Below, piece by piece: positions 34,869 through 43,622 of a stretch of 64,000 nt of DNA. How positions within the stretch are numbered: the first letter of the stretch is position 1; each line of letters opens with the position of its first letter. Source of the DNA: CAWJFJ01 sp963800065 (GTDB lineage: Bacteria; Actinomycetota; Acidimicrobiia; Acidimicrobiales; UBA8190); NCBI GenBank assembly GCA_963800065.1, contig CAWCZO010000002.1:186001-250000 (forward strand), given 5' to 3'. The notes under the pieces are model-generated. The model searched no databases, was not told the origin of the DNA, and saw nothing but the letters and a program-made list of their open reading frames with translations. The position numbers and the translations under genes are program-made.

Positions 34869-35206
34869 CGGCGCACCGCACGTGCATCGGCTGTCGGCGG
34901 GTGGCGTCGACCGAATGGCTGGTGCGGGTGGTGAGAGGTCCCGATGGTGAATTGCGCCGGGGCGTCGGCTTACCGGGGCGTGGCGCATGGTTGTGCTCAG
35001 CCACGCCGTCGTGCGTGGAGCAGGCGGCGAGGCGGGAGGCCTTCGGTCGGGCCCTGCGGGCCCCGGTCACCCCGCAGGCGGTTCTCCGGCTGCAGGAGGA
35101 GCTTCTGGCGGTCGCTCCGCAGAGAGGTAGAGGCCTCCAGGTGTGCGAGGATGGTGGCGCGAGCCGACTAGCCGGTTCGCGCCCACATGAGGAAGAAGGA
35201 TCGTAG
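34865..35206 (+). CDS. ylxR: YlxR (DUF448) RNA-binding protein, apparent ATA start
   Basis: About 113 residues of the YlxR family, found between nusA and infB in most Gram-positives and likely an RNA-binding protein. The conserved HRTCIGCRRV motif lies at the very N-terminus, before any ATG or GTG; no ATG, GTG or TTG precedes it in frame back into nusA's final codons. ATA 34865 overlaps the nusA stop (ATAG) and has a perfect AGGAGGG (34852-34858) 6 nt upstream, so ATA is the likely start. An automatic start at GTG 34901 would delete the motif. Confidence 0.8.
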   Translation: MAAHRTCIGCRRVASTEWLVRVVRGPDGELRRGVGLPGRGAWLCSATPSCVEQAARREAFGRALRAPVTPQAVLRLQEELLAVAPQRGRGLQVCEDGGASRLAGSRPHEEEGS

Positions 35207-35212
35207 GAGCCG

Positions 35213-37999
35213 GTGCCGAAGAAGATCCGCGTCTACGAGCTGGCCCGCGAGCTCGGCCTGACGAACAAGGAAGCCCTCGACCTGTGTGTGTCGCTCGGCA
35301 TCGGGGTCAAGAGCCACTCCTCCTCGATCGAGGACGCCCAGGCCGACAGGGTGCGCCGCAAGGCCGACAACGAGGGTCTTCGTCGCGCCGTCCAGCCTGA
35401 GGACGCGGCCGAGGAGAAGGCGGCCGCCCGCGCCCCGAGGGCGCCGGCCGACCCGGTGACGGCGCCGTCGGGCCCCGCGGCCCCCTCCCCGCAACCCACC
35501 ACCGCCCCTCCGGCGCGCCTCGAGCGGTCGGGTCTGATCACAAGCAAGCCGGCCAGCGAGGTGACGGCCCCCCCCGCCACATCCGCCCCGCGTCCCCTGA
35601 CACGTGCCGCCCCGGCGGCGTCGGCCGCCCCGCCCCCCCCTCCGGCGGCCCCGCTCTCGGTCCCGGCGCCGTCTCGGCCCGCGGCGCCGTCTCGGGCCCC
35701 GGCCCCGCCGCCGACGGCTCCTGCGGTGGGGCCACCCGACGCCCCCCCGCGAGCGGCTGCCGCCGGTCAGACGTCGGCTCCCACCCCACCCCCGGGCCCG
35801 GCCCGACCCCCGGTCAGCGCCACCGGCAAGTCCATCCCCCCGCCCCCGGGTCCCCCGCGTTCCAATTCCGGCCGCCCCATCCCCCCGCCCCCCGGTCGCC
35901 GTGCTCCTGCCGGTCCCCGTCCCGGTGGCCCCCCCGGTGGCGGCGGACGACCGACCACGGGAGGACGCCCGACGACGGGCGGGCCCCCGGGACGTTCCGG
36001 CGGCGGCGGTGGGTTCGGCGGTCGCCCCGGCGGCCCTCCCGGCGGTGGCGGCGGATTCGGCGGTAGGCCCGGCGGTGGACCTCCTCCTCCCGGGCTCCGG
36101 GGCGGTCCCGGCGGCCGTGGCCGTCCACCGCAGCGACGCCCGCGTCGCCGTCGTCGCAACCTCGAGGAGCTCGAGCCCACGCAGCTCACCACCTACACAC
36201 CGTCGAATGCACCGGTACCCGACGTCGAGGTGATCGTGGAGCGTGGCAGCACGCCGCGTGAACTCGGGCCGAAGCTCAACCGCTCGGCGGGCGACGTCAT
36301 CCGTTTCCTCTTCCTCCAGGGGGAGGTGGTGACGGCCACGCAGTCGCTCAGCGACGACATGATCGAGCTCTTCGCCGCCGAGATCGGCGCCCAGATTCGC
36401 CTGGTCGACCCGGGCGAGGAACAAGAGGCCGAGCTCCAGGCTAAATATTTCGAGGACATCGAGGAAGAACGCGACGAGGACCTGCGCCCCCGCCCTCCGG
36501 TGGTCACCATCATGGGCCACGTCGACCACGGCAAGACGCTCTTGCTCGACCGGATCCGATCGTCGAACGTGGTGGCCGGCGAAGCCGGAGGTATCACCCA
36601 GCACATCGGTGCGTACCAGGTCGAGGTGGGTGGGCACCGGATCACCTTCATCGACACGCCCGGTCACGAGGCGTTCACCGCCATGCGGGCCCGGGGTGCC
36701 GATGTCACCGACATCGTGGTCCTGGTGGTGGCAGCCGACGACGGAGTCATGCCCCAGACGGTCGAGGCCATCGACCACGCCCGCGCCGCCGACGTCCCCA
36801 TCGTGGTCGCCGTCAACAAGATCGACAAGGGAGACGCCGACCTCAACCACGTCCTGCAGCAGCTTTCCGAGCGCGGACTCGTCCCCGAGGCGTGGGGAGG
36901 CGACACCATCGTGGTCCAGGTCTCGGCCCTGCAGAATCTCGGGATCGACGAACTGCTCGAGCAACTGAATGTCGTGGCCGAGATCGAGGAGCTCCAGGCC
37001 AGCCCCGAAGGCCGCGCCCGGGGGGCCGTCCTCGAAGCCAACTTGGAGGCCGGCCGGGGACCGGTGGCGAGCCTCCTGGTCCAGAGCGGGACACTCCGGG
37101 TGGGCGACCCGATCGTGGCCGGTGCCGCCTGGGGCCGTGTGAAGGCGCTCATCGACGATCACGGCGACCAGGTGAAGGAAGCCCCTCCGTCCACCCCCGT
37201 CCAGGTGCTGGGATTCTCCGAGCCACCCGCCGCCGGCGACGAATTCCGCGTCACCACCGACCAGACCACGGCCCGCACGATCGGTGAAGCGCGCGAGCGC
37301 CGCTACCGCGTGGCCGGCCACGCACCGTCGCCGACGGCTCCCGGGGCCAGGCTCGAGGACCTCTTCGAGCAGATCCAGCGAGGAGAGGCGGCCACCCTCA
37401 ACCTCATCTTGAAGGCCGACGTCCAGGGCACTCTGGAGGCGATCACCGACAGCCTGCGAAAGCTCGAGCGACCCGAGGTGAAGCTGAGCTTCGTCCACCG
37501 GGGCGTCGGCGGAATCACCGAGAACGACGTCCAACTGGCGGTGGCCTCCACCGCCACCATCATCGGCTTCAACGTCCGTCCCGACCGCCGGGCCCGTGAG
37601 ATGGCCGTGGAGCGCGACGTCGAGATCAGGACCTACGAGGTGATCTACAAGCTCCTTGAGGACATCGAAGCGGCCATGGTCGGCATGCTCGCCCCCGAAT
37701 TCGAGGAGATCGTGACCGGCGAGGCCGAGGTCCGGACGGTCTTCCGCGTCCCCCGTGTCGGGGCCATCGCCGGGTGCTACGTCCGCGACGGCGTGATCAC
37801 CCGTGGCTCGAAGGTCCGATTCCTGCGCGAGGGGGTCATCATCTGGAAGGGCACCATCACGTCGCTGCGCCGATTCAAGGACGATGCCCGCGAAGTCCAG
37901 TCAGGGTTCGAGTGCGGGATCGGGTTGTCGGACTTCCAGGACCTGAAGGAAGGCGACATCATCGAGACGTTCGAGGAGCGCGAGATCCCGCGTACCTGA
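35213..37999 (+). CDS. infB: Translation initiation factor IF-2
   Basis: A 928-residue GTPase that positions initiator tRNA. IF2N-type segment 1-50 (KIRVYELARELGLTNKEALD), then a very Pro/Ala/Gly-rich stretch to about 305 with GGGGFGGRPGG-like repeats, a second IF2N region, and the G domain with G1 GHVDHGKT (435-442), G3 DTPGHE and G4 NKID. Domains II-IV follow. GTG 35213 has TAGGAG upstream. It is 6 bp after ylxR. Confidence 0.97.
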   Translation: MPKKIRVYELARELGLTNKEALDLCVSLGIGVKSHSSSIEDAQADRVRRKADNEGLRRAVQPEDAAEEKAAARAPRAPADPVTAPSGPAAPSPQPTTAPPARLERSGLITSKPASEVTAPPATSAPRPLTRAAPAASAAPPPPPAAPLSVPAPSRPAAPSRAPAPPPTAPAVGPPDAPPRAAAAGQTSAPTPPPGPARPPVSATGKSIPPPPGPPRSNSGRPIPPPPGRRAPAGPRPGGPPGGGGRPTTGGRPTTGGPPGRSGGGGGFGGRPGGPPGGGGGFGGRPGGGPPPPGLRGGPGGRGRPPQRRPRRRRRNLEELEPTQLTTYTPSNAPVPDVEVIVERGSTPRELGPKLNRSAGDVIRFLFLQGEVVTATQSLSDDMIELFAAEIGAQIRLVDPGEEQEAELQAKYFEDIEEERDEDLRPRPPVVTIMGHVDHGKTLLLDRIRSSNVVAGEAGGITQHIGAYQVEVGGHRITFIDTPGHEAFTAMRARGADVTDIVVLVVAADDGVMPQTVEAIDHARAADVPIVVAVNKIDKGDADLNHVLQQLSERGLVPEAWGGDTIVVQVSALQNLGIDELLEQLNVVAEIEELQASPEGRARGAVLEANLEAGRGPVASLLVQSGTLRVGDPIVAGAAWGRVKALIDDHGDQVKEAPPSTPVQVLGFSEPPAAGDEFRVTTDQTTARTIGEARERRYRVAGHAPSPTAPGARLEDLFEQIQRGEAATLNLILKADVQGTLEAITDSLRKLERPEVKLSFVHRGVGGITENDVQLAVASTATIIGFNVRPDRRAREMAVERDVEIRTYEVIYKLLEDIEAAMVGMLAPEFEEIVTGEAEVRTVFRVPRVGAIAGCYVRDGVITRGSKVRFLREGVIIWKGTITSLRRFKDDAREVQSGFECGIGLSDFQDLKEGDIIETFEEREIPRT

Positions 38000-38108
38000 C
38001 CGCCCCGGGCCTGCTTGCCGTCAGCCGGAACGGGGACGGTGCGGGCGGTGTGAACAGCGGCCCTCCCGGTGCGGCCGCGTGGGTGTCGTCACGGTCGAGG
38101 AGGAAGTT

Positions 38109-38531
38109 GTGGCACGCGGTCGTCGGGGTCACGACAGGGCGCCGTCGCCCTACCCGCGCACGGCGCGCGTCAACCAGGTCCTTCGCGAAGTAGTGGCCGA
38201 GGCACTCGAACGGCTCTCCGACATCGACGACCGGTTGCGCCTGATCACGGTGACCTCGGTCGACACCACGCCCGATCTCTCCCGGGCCACTGTCTATCTG
38301 AGCTCTCTCTCCGATGATGCCGCCGCCGCTCTGGCCGACCAACGGGTGAATCTCCAGCGCCAGATCGGTCGCCAGGTCCGGCTCAAGCGCACGCCTCTGC
38401 TCGAATTCGTGGCCGATCCGGCCGTGGCCCACGGCTTCCAGGTCGAGGAGATCCTGCGACGCCTCCACCGCTCGTCCCGGTCCGATTCCCCCGGGACGGG
38501 TGGCGGCGAGGATGACGACGGTGGCCGGTAG
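38109..38531 (+). CDS. rbfA: Ribosome-binding factor A
   Basis: A 140-residue KH-fold 30S assembly factor. YPRTARVNQVLREVVAEALE and VDTTPDLSRATVYLSSL are typical. GTG 38109 is preferred over GTG 38079 because GGAGG lies 5-9 nt upstream. The C-terminal tail is acidic/Gly-rich. The 109-bp gap after infB shows no other element. Its 3' end overlaps truB by about 20 bp. Confidence 0.92.
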   Translation: MARGRRGHDRAPSPYPRTARVNQVLREVVAEALERLSDIDDRLRLITVTSVDTTPDLSRATVYLSSLSDDAAAALADQRVNLQRQIGRQVRLKRTPLLEFVADPAVAHGFQVEEILRRLHRSSRSDSPGTGGGEDDDGGR

Positions 38532-39429
38532 TCGACGGCGCGATGGGGAAGGGGGCCCCATCGGGCTGGTGGTGGTGGACAAGGAGCCGGGATGGACATC
38601 GCACGACGTCGTGGCGCGCTGTCGTCGTCTCTTCGGCCAGCGTCGCGTCGGTCACGCCGGCACCCTGGATCCCGACGCCACCGGAATCCTGCTCGTCGGG
38701 CTCGGTCGGCTCACCCGGACCCTGCGCTTCCTCACCATGATGGGGAAGCAGTACGAAGCCGAGATCGTCCTGGGCCGCGCCACCTCTACGCTCGACGCAT
38801 CGGGTGAGGTGGTGGGTACGTGGGACATGAGCCAAGTCACCCTCACCGAGGTCCGTGCCGCCGCCGCCGCCCTCACCGGGCGTATCGAGCAGGTCCCGCC
38901 CATGGTGTCGGCCGTGAAGGTGGGCGGGCGGCGCCTCCACGAGTTGGCGCGGGCCGGAATCGAGGTCGAGCGGGCGGCGCGCCCCGTGACGGTGGACCGA
39001 TTCGAAGTCCTCTCCTCCGGCGACGGCCCCGGCGTCTACCGCGTGGTGGTGGAGTGTTCGTCGGGTACCTACGTCCGCGTCCTGGCCGCCGACCTCGGCG
39101 CCGCCCTCGGCGGTGGGGCCCACCTGCGAGGACTTCGTCGGACGAGGGTCGGTTCGTTCGGGCTGGTGGAGGCCCATCGCCTCGACGAGCTCACCGATGC
39201 GCACATCCTGACGCCCGTGCAGGCCTTGCGCGACCTGTCCCAAGTCGAGCTGGACGACGCCGGGGCGCGTCATGTCTCGCACGGTCTGGCTCTGGACAAG
39301 GTGTCGACGGGGGCACGGGGTGCGGGTCCCTGGGCCCTGGTCGACCGCCGGGGTCGGCTCCTCGCCGTCTACCAAGGCACCGATACCGACCGCATGGTCG
39401 CCGCCTGTGTCCTGGTGACGAGCGTATGA
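38512..39429 (+). CDS. truB: tRNA pseudouridine(55) synthase
   Basis: A 305-residue enzyme forming pseudouridine 55 in the T arm of tRNAs. The catalytic aspartate is in VGHAGTLDPDATGILLVGLG. VDKEPGWTSHDVV opens the domain, and a PUA-like C-terminal part follows from about 245. ATG 38512, GTG 38500 and GTG 38521 are all possible starts; ATG is used. The stop overlaps an ATG at 39426. Confidence 0.94.
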   Translation: MTTVAGSRRRDGEGGPIGLVVVDKEPGWTSHDVVARCRRLFGQRRVGHAGTLDPDATGILLVGLGRLTRTLRFLTMMGKQYEAEIVLGRATSTLDASGEVVGTWDMSQVTLTEVRAAAAALTGRIEQVPPMVSAVKVGGRRLHELARAGIEVERAARPVTVDRFEVLSSGDGPGVYRVVVECSSGTYVRVLAADLGAALGGGAHLRGLRRTRVGSFGLVEAHRLDELTDAHILTPVQALRDLSQVELDDAGARHVSHGLALDKVSTGARGAGPWALVDRRGRLLAVYQGTDTDRMVAACVLVTSV

Positions 39430-39460
39430 ACATCGGGGCCGGTGCCGGAGACGGCCCAAG

Positions 39461-39466
39461 TAACCT
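39461..39466 (+). promoter_or_regulatory. Leaderless -10 hexamer for ribF
   Basis: TAACCT ends 7 nt before ATG 39474. No Shine-Dalgarno is present for that start. Confidence 0.4.
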
Positions 39467-39473
39467 CGGCGCG

Positions 39474-40421
39474 ATGGAGGTCGTCATCGGACCCGAGCAC
39501 TGCGTACCCCCGGTGCGTGGATCGGCCGTCACCATCGGGGCCTATGACGGGGTTCATCTCGGACACCGCCACCTGATCGGAGTCCTTCGGTCCATGGCCG
39601 CCGACCGTGATCTCGACAGTGTGGTCGTGACCTTCGACCGTCACCCCGCCACCGTGGTCCGTCCCGAGTCAGCCCCGCTTCTTCTCACCGACCTCGAACA
39701 GAAGCTCGAATTGCTGGCCGGCACCGGCGTCGACCGGACCGTCGTGGTCTCCTTCGACGAGGCCCGGGCCAACGAGACGGCGGAGGACTTCGTCACCGAG
39801 GTCCTCGTGGAGGCGCTCGGCGCCCAGCTCGTGGTGGTGGGGGAGGACTTCCACTTCGGCCACGGCCGCAAGGGAAACGTCTCGCTCCTCACCGAGATGG
39901 GTGCCCGCCACAGGTTCGAGGTGGTCGGCCTCGGTCTCGAGGCTGACAAGGCCGGTGAGGCCGTCTCCTCCACCCGCATCCGCCGGCTCCTCGCCTCCGG
40001 CGACGTCACCACCGCCTCCCGTCTCCTCGGCCGGTACCACCAGGTCCGGGGGACGGTCGTCCACGGAGACGGCCGGGGCGGTCCCGAGCTCGGGTACCCC
40101 ACGGCGAACCTCGACGTCCCCGCCGACGTCGAGCTGCCCGGCGAAGGCATCTATGCCTGCTGGTACGAACGGGCCGACCGATCGGTCCATGCGGCGGCGG
40201 CGTCGGTGGGTCACCGGCCCACATTCGCCGACCACGGGGCCACTCTCCTCGAGGCCTATCTCCTCGATTTCGAGGGCGATCTCTACGGTGAGCAGGCCCG
40301 GGTCTCCTTCGTCGAGAGACTGCGCGACGACAGGCGCTTTCCCGGCGTGGACGAGCTGGTGGCCCAGATGGCCCTCGACGTCGCCGCCGCCCGTGCCGTT
40401 CTGACGACGGCGACGCCCTGA
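39474..40421 (+). CDS. ribF: Bifunctional riboflavin kinase / FAD synthetase
   Basis: A 315-residue enzyme making FMN and then FAD. The FAD synthetase nucleotidyltransferase domain has TIGAYDGVHLGHRHL and SSTRIRRLLASGDV; the kinase domain has GYPTANLDVP and EAYLLDFEGDLYG. ATG 39474 gives the usual MEV start and has a leaderless-type hexamer; ATG 39426, overlapping the truB stop, would add 16 residues and cannot be ruled out. Confidence 0.94.
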   Translation: MEVVIGPEHCVPPVRGSAVTIGAYDGVHLGHRHLIGVLRSMAADRDLDSVVVTFDRHPATVVRPESAPLLLTDLEQKLELLAGTGVDRTVVVSFDEARANETAEDFVTEVLVEALGAQLVVVGEDFHFGHGRKGNVSLLTEMGARHRFEVVGLGLEADKAGEAVSSTRIRRLLASGDVTTASRLLGRYHQVRGTVVHGDGRGGPELGYPTANLDVPADVELPGEGIYACWYERADRSVHAAAASVGHRPTFADHGATLLEAYLLDFEGDLYGEQARVSFVERLRDDRRFPGVDELVAQMALDVAAARAVLTTATP

Positions 40422-40492
40422 GGCACCCCCGGTCCCGGGGCCCGTTTGACCAGGGTGGACGGCCCGTCCGAACGGGACGGGAACCGCCCTGC

Positions 40493-40498
40493 TACAGT
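40493..40498 (+). promoter_or_regulatory. Candidate -10 of the rpsO promoter
   Basis: TACAGT, about 100 nt before the rpsO ATG, with no clear -35. It would give an mRNA with the structured leader described in the next entry. Confidence 0.35.
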
Positions 40499-40537
40499 CG
40501 TGTGCCAGCCGGGGCGCCGTCCCGGTGGGATCCGGGT

Positions 40538-40571
40538 GGGGGCGACGGGCATCGACGCCCGAGCCGCCCCC
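40538..40571 (+). promoter_or_regulatory. Structured rpsO leader (possible S15 autoregulatory site)
   Basis: GGGGGCG (40538-40544) pairs with CGCCCCC (40565-40571), and inside it CGGGC (40546-40550) pairs with GCCCG (40557-40561) around loop ATCGAC. It ends 27 nt before the rpsO ATG. S15 controls its own mRNA through structured leaders in several phyla; the assignment here is inference. Confidence 0.45.
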
Positions 40572-40598
40572 AAGCCATTCCGAGGTTGTTCTTCCCAC

Positions 40599-40856
40599 AT
40601 GCCCGACAAGCCCGCAACGATCGCCGAGTACCGCCTGCACGAGACCGACACCGGCTCTCCCGAGGTGCAGATCGCGCTCCTGACCGAACGCGTCACCCAC
40701 CTCACGGAACACCTCAAGGTCCACAAGGGCGATCACCACACCCGGCGGGGACTGATGAAACTCATCGGTCAACGGCGTCGGCTTCTCGACTACGTGAGGG
40801 ACAACGACGTCGAACGTTACCGGTCGATCATCGGCCGTCTCGGCATCCGCCGCTAG
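40599..40856 (+). CDS. rpsO: 30S ribosomal protein S15
   Basis: An 85-residue S15 that binds the central domain of 16S rRNA. EYRLHETDTGSPEVQIALLT and HHTRRGLMKLIGQRRRLLDY are invariant-type segments. ATG 40599 gives the standard N-terminus; the long upstream in-frame stretch is the leader, not coding. Followed by pnp after a structured 284-bp gap. Confidence 0.96.
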   Translation: MPDKPATIAEYRLHETDTGSPEVQIALLTERVTHLTEHLKVHKGDHHTRRGLMKLIGQRRRLLDYVRDNDVERYRSIIGRLGIRR

Positions 40857-40873
40857 CGTTCCGGTTCCCGGCG

Positions 40874-41007
40874 CGGCCAGAAGGCCGGTCGGGGACCACC
40901 TGGGCGGGGGAGACCCCTCCCGACAGAGGGCGGAGCCCCCGCCCGACACAGTTGGATCAGGGCACCTGGTCAGCCGTCAGCTGCCAGTCGCCGGTCACCC
41001 GTACCGG
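40874..41007 (+). promoter_or_regulatory. Four-hairpin RNA region between rpsO and pnp
   Basis: Four consecutive hairpins: CGGCC-AGAA-GGCCG (40874-40887); GGGCGGGGG/CCCCCGCCC (40902-40910 with 40936-40944) enclosing CCCTC/GAGGG (40915-40919 with 40926-40930); CTGG-CAGC/GCTG-CCAG with one bulged T (40966-40987); CCGGT/ACCGG (40991-41007). No T-run follows, so it is not a simple terminator. A conserved 'actino-pnp' RNA is known upstream of pnp in actinomycetes; a match needs covariance search. Confidence 0.55.
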
Positions 41008-41140
41008 CCGCACCGACCATCTGTCGCCAACGATCACGGACCACTCGATGATCACGGCGGCGGTAGTCAGCGCCGGCACCGGGGTGGTCGACGACTGGGA
41101 ACTGGCCTGACAGGTGTCCGCGACGCACACGAGGAGACAC

Positions 41141-43579
41141 ATGGCGGACGCCATCACCGTGTCGGCCCCCATCAGCGGGACCGATCGCACACTTTCATTC
41201 GAGACGGGCAAGCTCGCCGGCCAGGCCGACGGAGCTGTTCTGGGTCGCATCGGCGACACCATGATCCTGGTCACCGCCACCGCATCGAAAGGTGTCCGGG
41301 AGGGAACCGACTTTTTCCCTCTGACCGTGGACATCGAAGAGCGGATGTACGCCATCGGCAAGATCCCCGGATCGTTCTTCCGGCGAGAGGGCAAGGCCCC
41401 GGACCAGGCCATCTTGACCGACCGCCTGATCGACCGGCCCCTGCGGCCCTCGTTCCCCGAAGGATTCAGGAACGAGGTCCACGTGGTCGGGACCGTCCTC
41501 GGGTCGGACCTGGTCAACCCCCACGACGTCCTGGCCATCAACGGAGCCTCGGCCGCCCTGATGCTGTCGGGGATCCCCTTCGACGGGCCCATCGGCGCCG
41601 TCCGGGTGGCGTGGTCGCAGGAAGGGACCTGGATCCCGCATGCCACCTATCAAGAAGGGGACGAGTCGTGCTTCGAACTCGTCGTGGCCGGACGGGCACT
41701 CTCCGAGGACCCCGACGCCGAGATCGCCATCATGATGGTCGAGGCGGGCGGGACCGAGAAATCATGGGGGTTCTACGAGGCCGGCACCCCCCGGGTCACC
41801 GAGGAGGTCCTGGCCGCCGGTCTCGAATCGGCCAAGACCTGGATCCGGGAGTCCATCGAGCTCCAGCGCCAGCTGGTGGCCAAGGCGGGCAAGAAGCCCC
41901 CCATCACGTACAACCTCTTCACCGACTACGAGGACGATGTCTACGCCCGCGTGGCGGCCGTGGGGACCGATCCCATCACCAAGGCCAACGCCATCACCCA
42001 GAAGGCGGACCGCAACGCCGCTCTCGACGAGGTCACGGCGTCGATCATGTCCGACCTGGCCACCGAGTTCCCCGACCGCGATCGTGAGATCAAGGCGGCG
42101 GTCCGCTCCCTGACCAAGAAGATCGTGCGCACCCGGATCGTCGAGGAGGGTATCCGCATCGACGGTCGCGGCACCTCGGATCTCCGCCCCCTGTCGGCGG
42201 AGGTCGATCTCCTCCCCACGGCCCACGGTTCGGGCCTCTTCCAGCGGGGCGAGACCCAGGTCCTGAACATCACCACTCTAGGCATGCCGCGGATGAACCA
42301 GCTCCTGGACACCATCGGCACCGACGAGTTCAAGCGGTACATGCACCACTACAACTTCCCGCCCTTCTCCACCGGTGAGACCGGCTTCATGCGCGGGCCC
42401 AAGCGCCGGGAGATCGGCCACGGCCTCCTGGCCGAGCGCGCCCTCCTGCCCGTCGTGCCCCTGCAGGAGGACTTCCCCTACACGCTCCGTCTGGTCTCGG
42501 AGGTTCTCTCGTCGAACGGCTCCACGTCCATGGCGTCGGTCTGCGGATCGTCCCTGTCGCTCATGGACGCCGGTGTCCCCATCAAGGCACCGGTGGCCGG
42601 CATCGCCATGGGACTCGTCTTCGACTCCGGGCGCTACGTGACCCTGACCGACATCCTCGGTGCCGAGGACGCCTTCGGCGACATGGACTTCAAGGTGGCG
42701 GGGACGAGCGACACCATCACCGCCCTCCAGCTCGACACCAAGATCGACGGTCTGCCGTCCGACGTCCTGTCGCAGGCACTCAACCAGGCGCGCGAGGCCC
42801 GGCTCAAGATCCTCGAGGTCATGGCCGGAGCCATCAGCGGTCCCCGACCCGAGGTGGCCGAGAACGCCCCGAAGATCGTCTCCTTCCAGATCCCGGTGGA
42901 CCGGATCGGCGAGGTCATCGGTCCCAAGGGCAAGGTGATCAACACGCTCCAGGCCGAGACGGGTGCGGACATCACCGTCGACGACGACGGCATGTTCGGG
43001 CTCGTCACCATCGGAGCCAAGGACGGCGCCGCCGTCGAAGAGGCCAAGAAGCGCATCTTCCTCATCGTCGAGCCTCCGGAGGCCGACGTCGGAGGCGTCT
43101 ACCCCGGCAAGGTCGTGAACATCACCAAGTTCGGTGCCTTCGTCAACATCCTCCCCGGACGAGACGGTCTGCTCCACATCTCCAAGATCGGTGGGGGCAA
43201 GCGGGTCGACCGTGTCGAGGACGTCCTCTCCCTCGGCCAGGAGGTCGAGGTGAAGGTGGATGACATCGATCCCCAGGGCAAGGTGTCGTTGTCCCTCGTC
43301 GGAGAGCCGCCGGCGCCCACAGGTGGCGGAGCGCCCAGGGCGTCGAGCGATCGTGGCAGTGACCGTGGTGACCGTGGTGACCGTGGGAGTGATCGCTCAG
43401 GTTCTCGCGGTGGTACGTCCACGGCGGCAGCGCCGGCGGGATCCGTCGCCTCGTTCGAATCGGCGTTCGAGGCCGAGCTCACGAGCGAGCTCGGTGATCT
43501 CGGGCCGACACCGGTCTCCGGTGGTGGGGATCGCGAGCGTGGCGACGACCGTCGCCCACGCCGACCTCGGCGTCGGTGA
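41141..43579 (+). CDS. pnp: Polyribonucleotide nucleotidyltransferase
   Basis: An 812-residue 3'-5' phosphorolytic exoribonuclease. Two RNase PH cores (LGRIGDTMILVTATAS; AHGSGLFQRGETQVL) flank a helical domain, then KH (IPVDRIGEVIGPKGKVINTL) and S1 (GKVVNITKFGAFVNILPG). The tail is Gly/Asp/Arg/Ser-rich, with GDRGDRGSDRSG-like repeats from near 735. ATG 41141 follows GAGGAG at 41131-41136. Confidence 0.97.
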   Translation: MADAITVSAPISGTDRTLSFETGKLAGQADGAVLGRIGDTMILVTATASKGVREGTDFFPLTVDIEERMYAIGKIPGSFFRREGKAPDQAILTDRLIDRPLRPSFPEGFRNEVHVVGTVLGSDLVNPHDVLAINGASAALMLSGIPFDGPIGAVRVAWSQEGTWIPHATYQEGDESCFELVVAGRALSEDPDAEIAIMMVEAGGTEKSWGFYEAGTPRVTEEVLAAGLESAKTWIRESIELQRQLVAKAGKKPPITYNLFTDYEDDVYARVAAVGTDPITKANAITQKADRNAALDEVTASIMSDLATEFPDRDREIKAAVRSLTKKIVRTRIVEEGIRIDGRGTSDLRPLSAEVDLLPTAHGSGLFQRGETQVLNITTLGMPRMNQLLDTIGTDEFKRYMHHYNFPPFSTGETGFMRGPKRREIGHGLLAERALLPVVPLQEDFPYTLRLVSEVLSSNGSTSMASVCGSSLSLMDAGVPIKAPVAGIAMGLVFDSGRYVTLTDILGAEDAFGDMDFKVAGTSDTITALQLDTKIDGLPSDVLSQALNQAREARLKILEVMAGAISGPRPEVAENAPKIVSFQIPVDRIGEVIGPKGKVINTLQAETGADITVDDDGMFGLVTIGAKDGAAVEEAKKRIFLIVEPPEADVGGVYPGKVVNITKFGAFVNILPGRDGLLHISKIGGGKRVDRVEDVLSLGQEVEVKVDDIDPQGKVSLSLVGEPPAPTGGGAPRASSDRGSDRGDRGDRGSDRSGSRGGTSTAAAPAGSVASFESAFEAELTSELGDLGPTPVSGGGDRERGDDRRPRRPRRR

Positions 43580-43622
43580 TCGACGGCGTCTCGGCGTTTT
43601 CCGTCCACCCGCGGGCGGTGAG

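Noticed and set aside
35600..36130. C- and G-rich repeats in infB as a regulatory or CRISPR-like repeat
   Set aside because: They are the coding sequence of the Pro/Gly-rich linker of IF-2; unit length is irregular and in frame.
35168..37534. 788-codon minus-strand open frame opposite infB
   Set aside because: Mirror of IF-2; composition is that of a shadow and there is no domain-like content.
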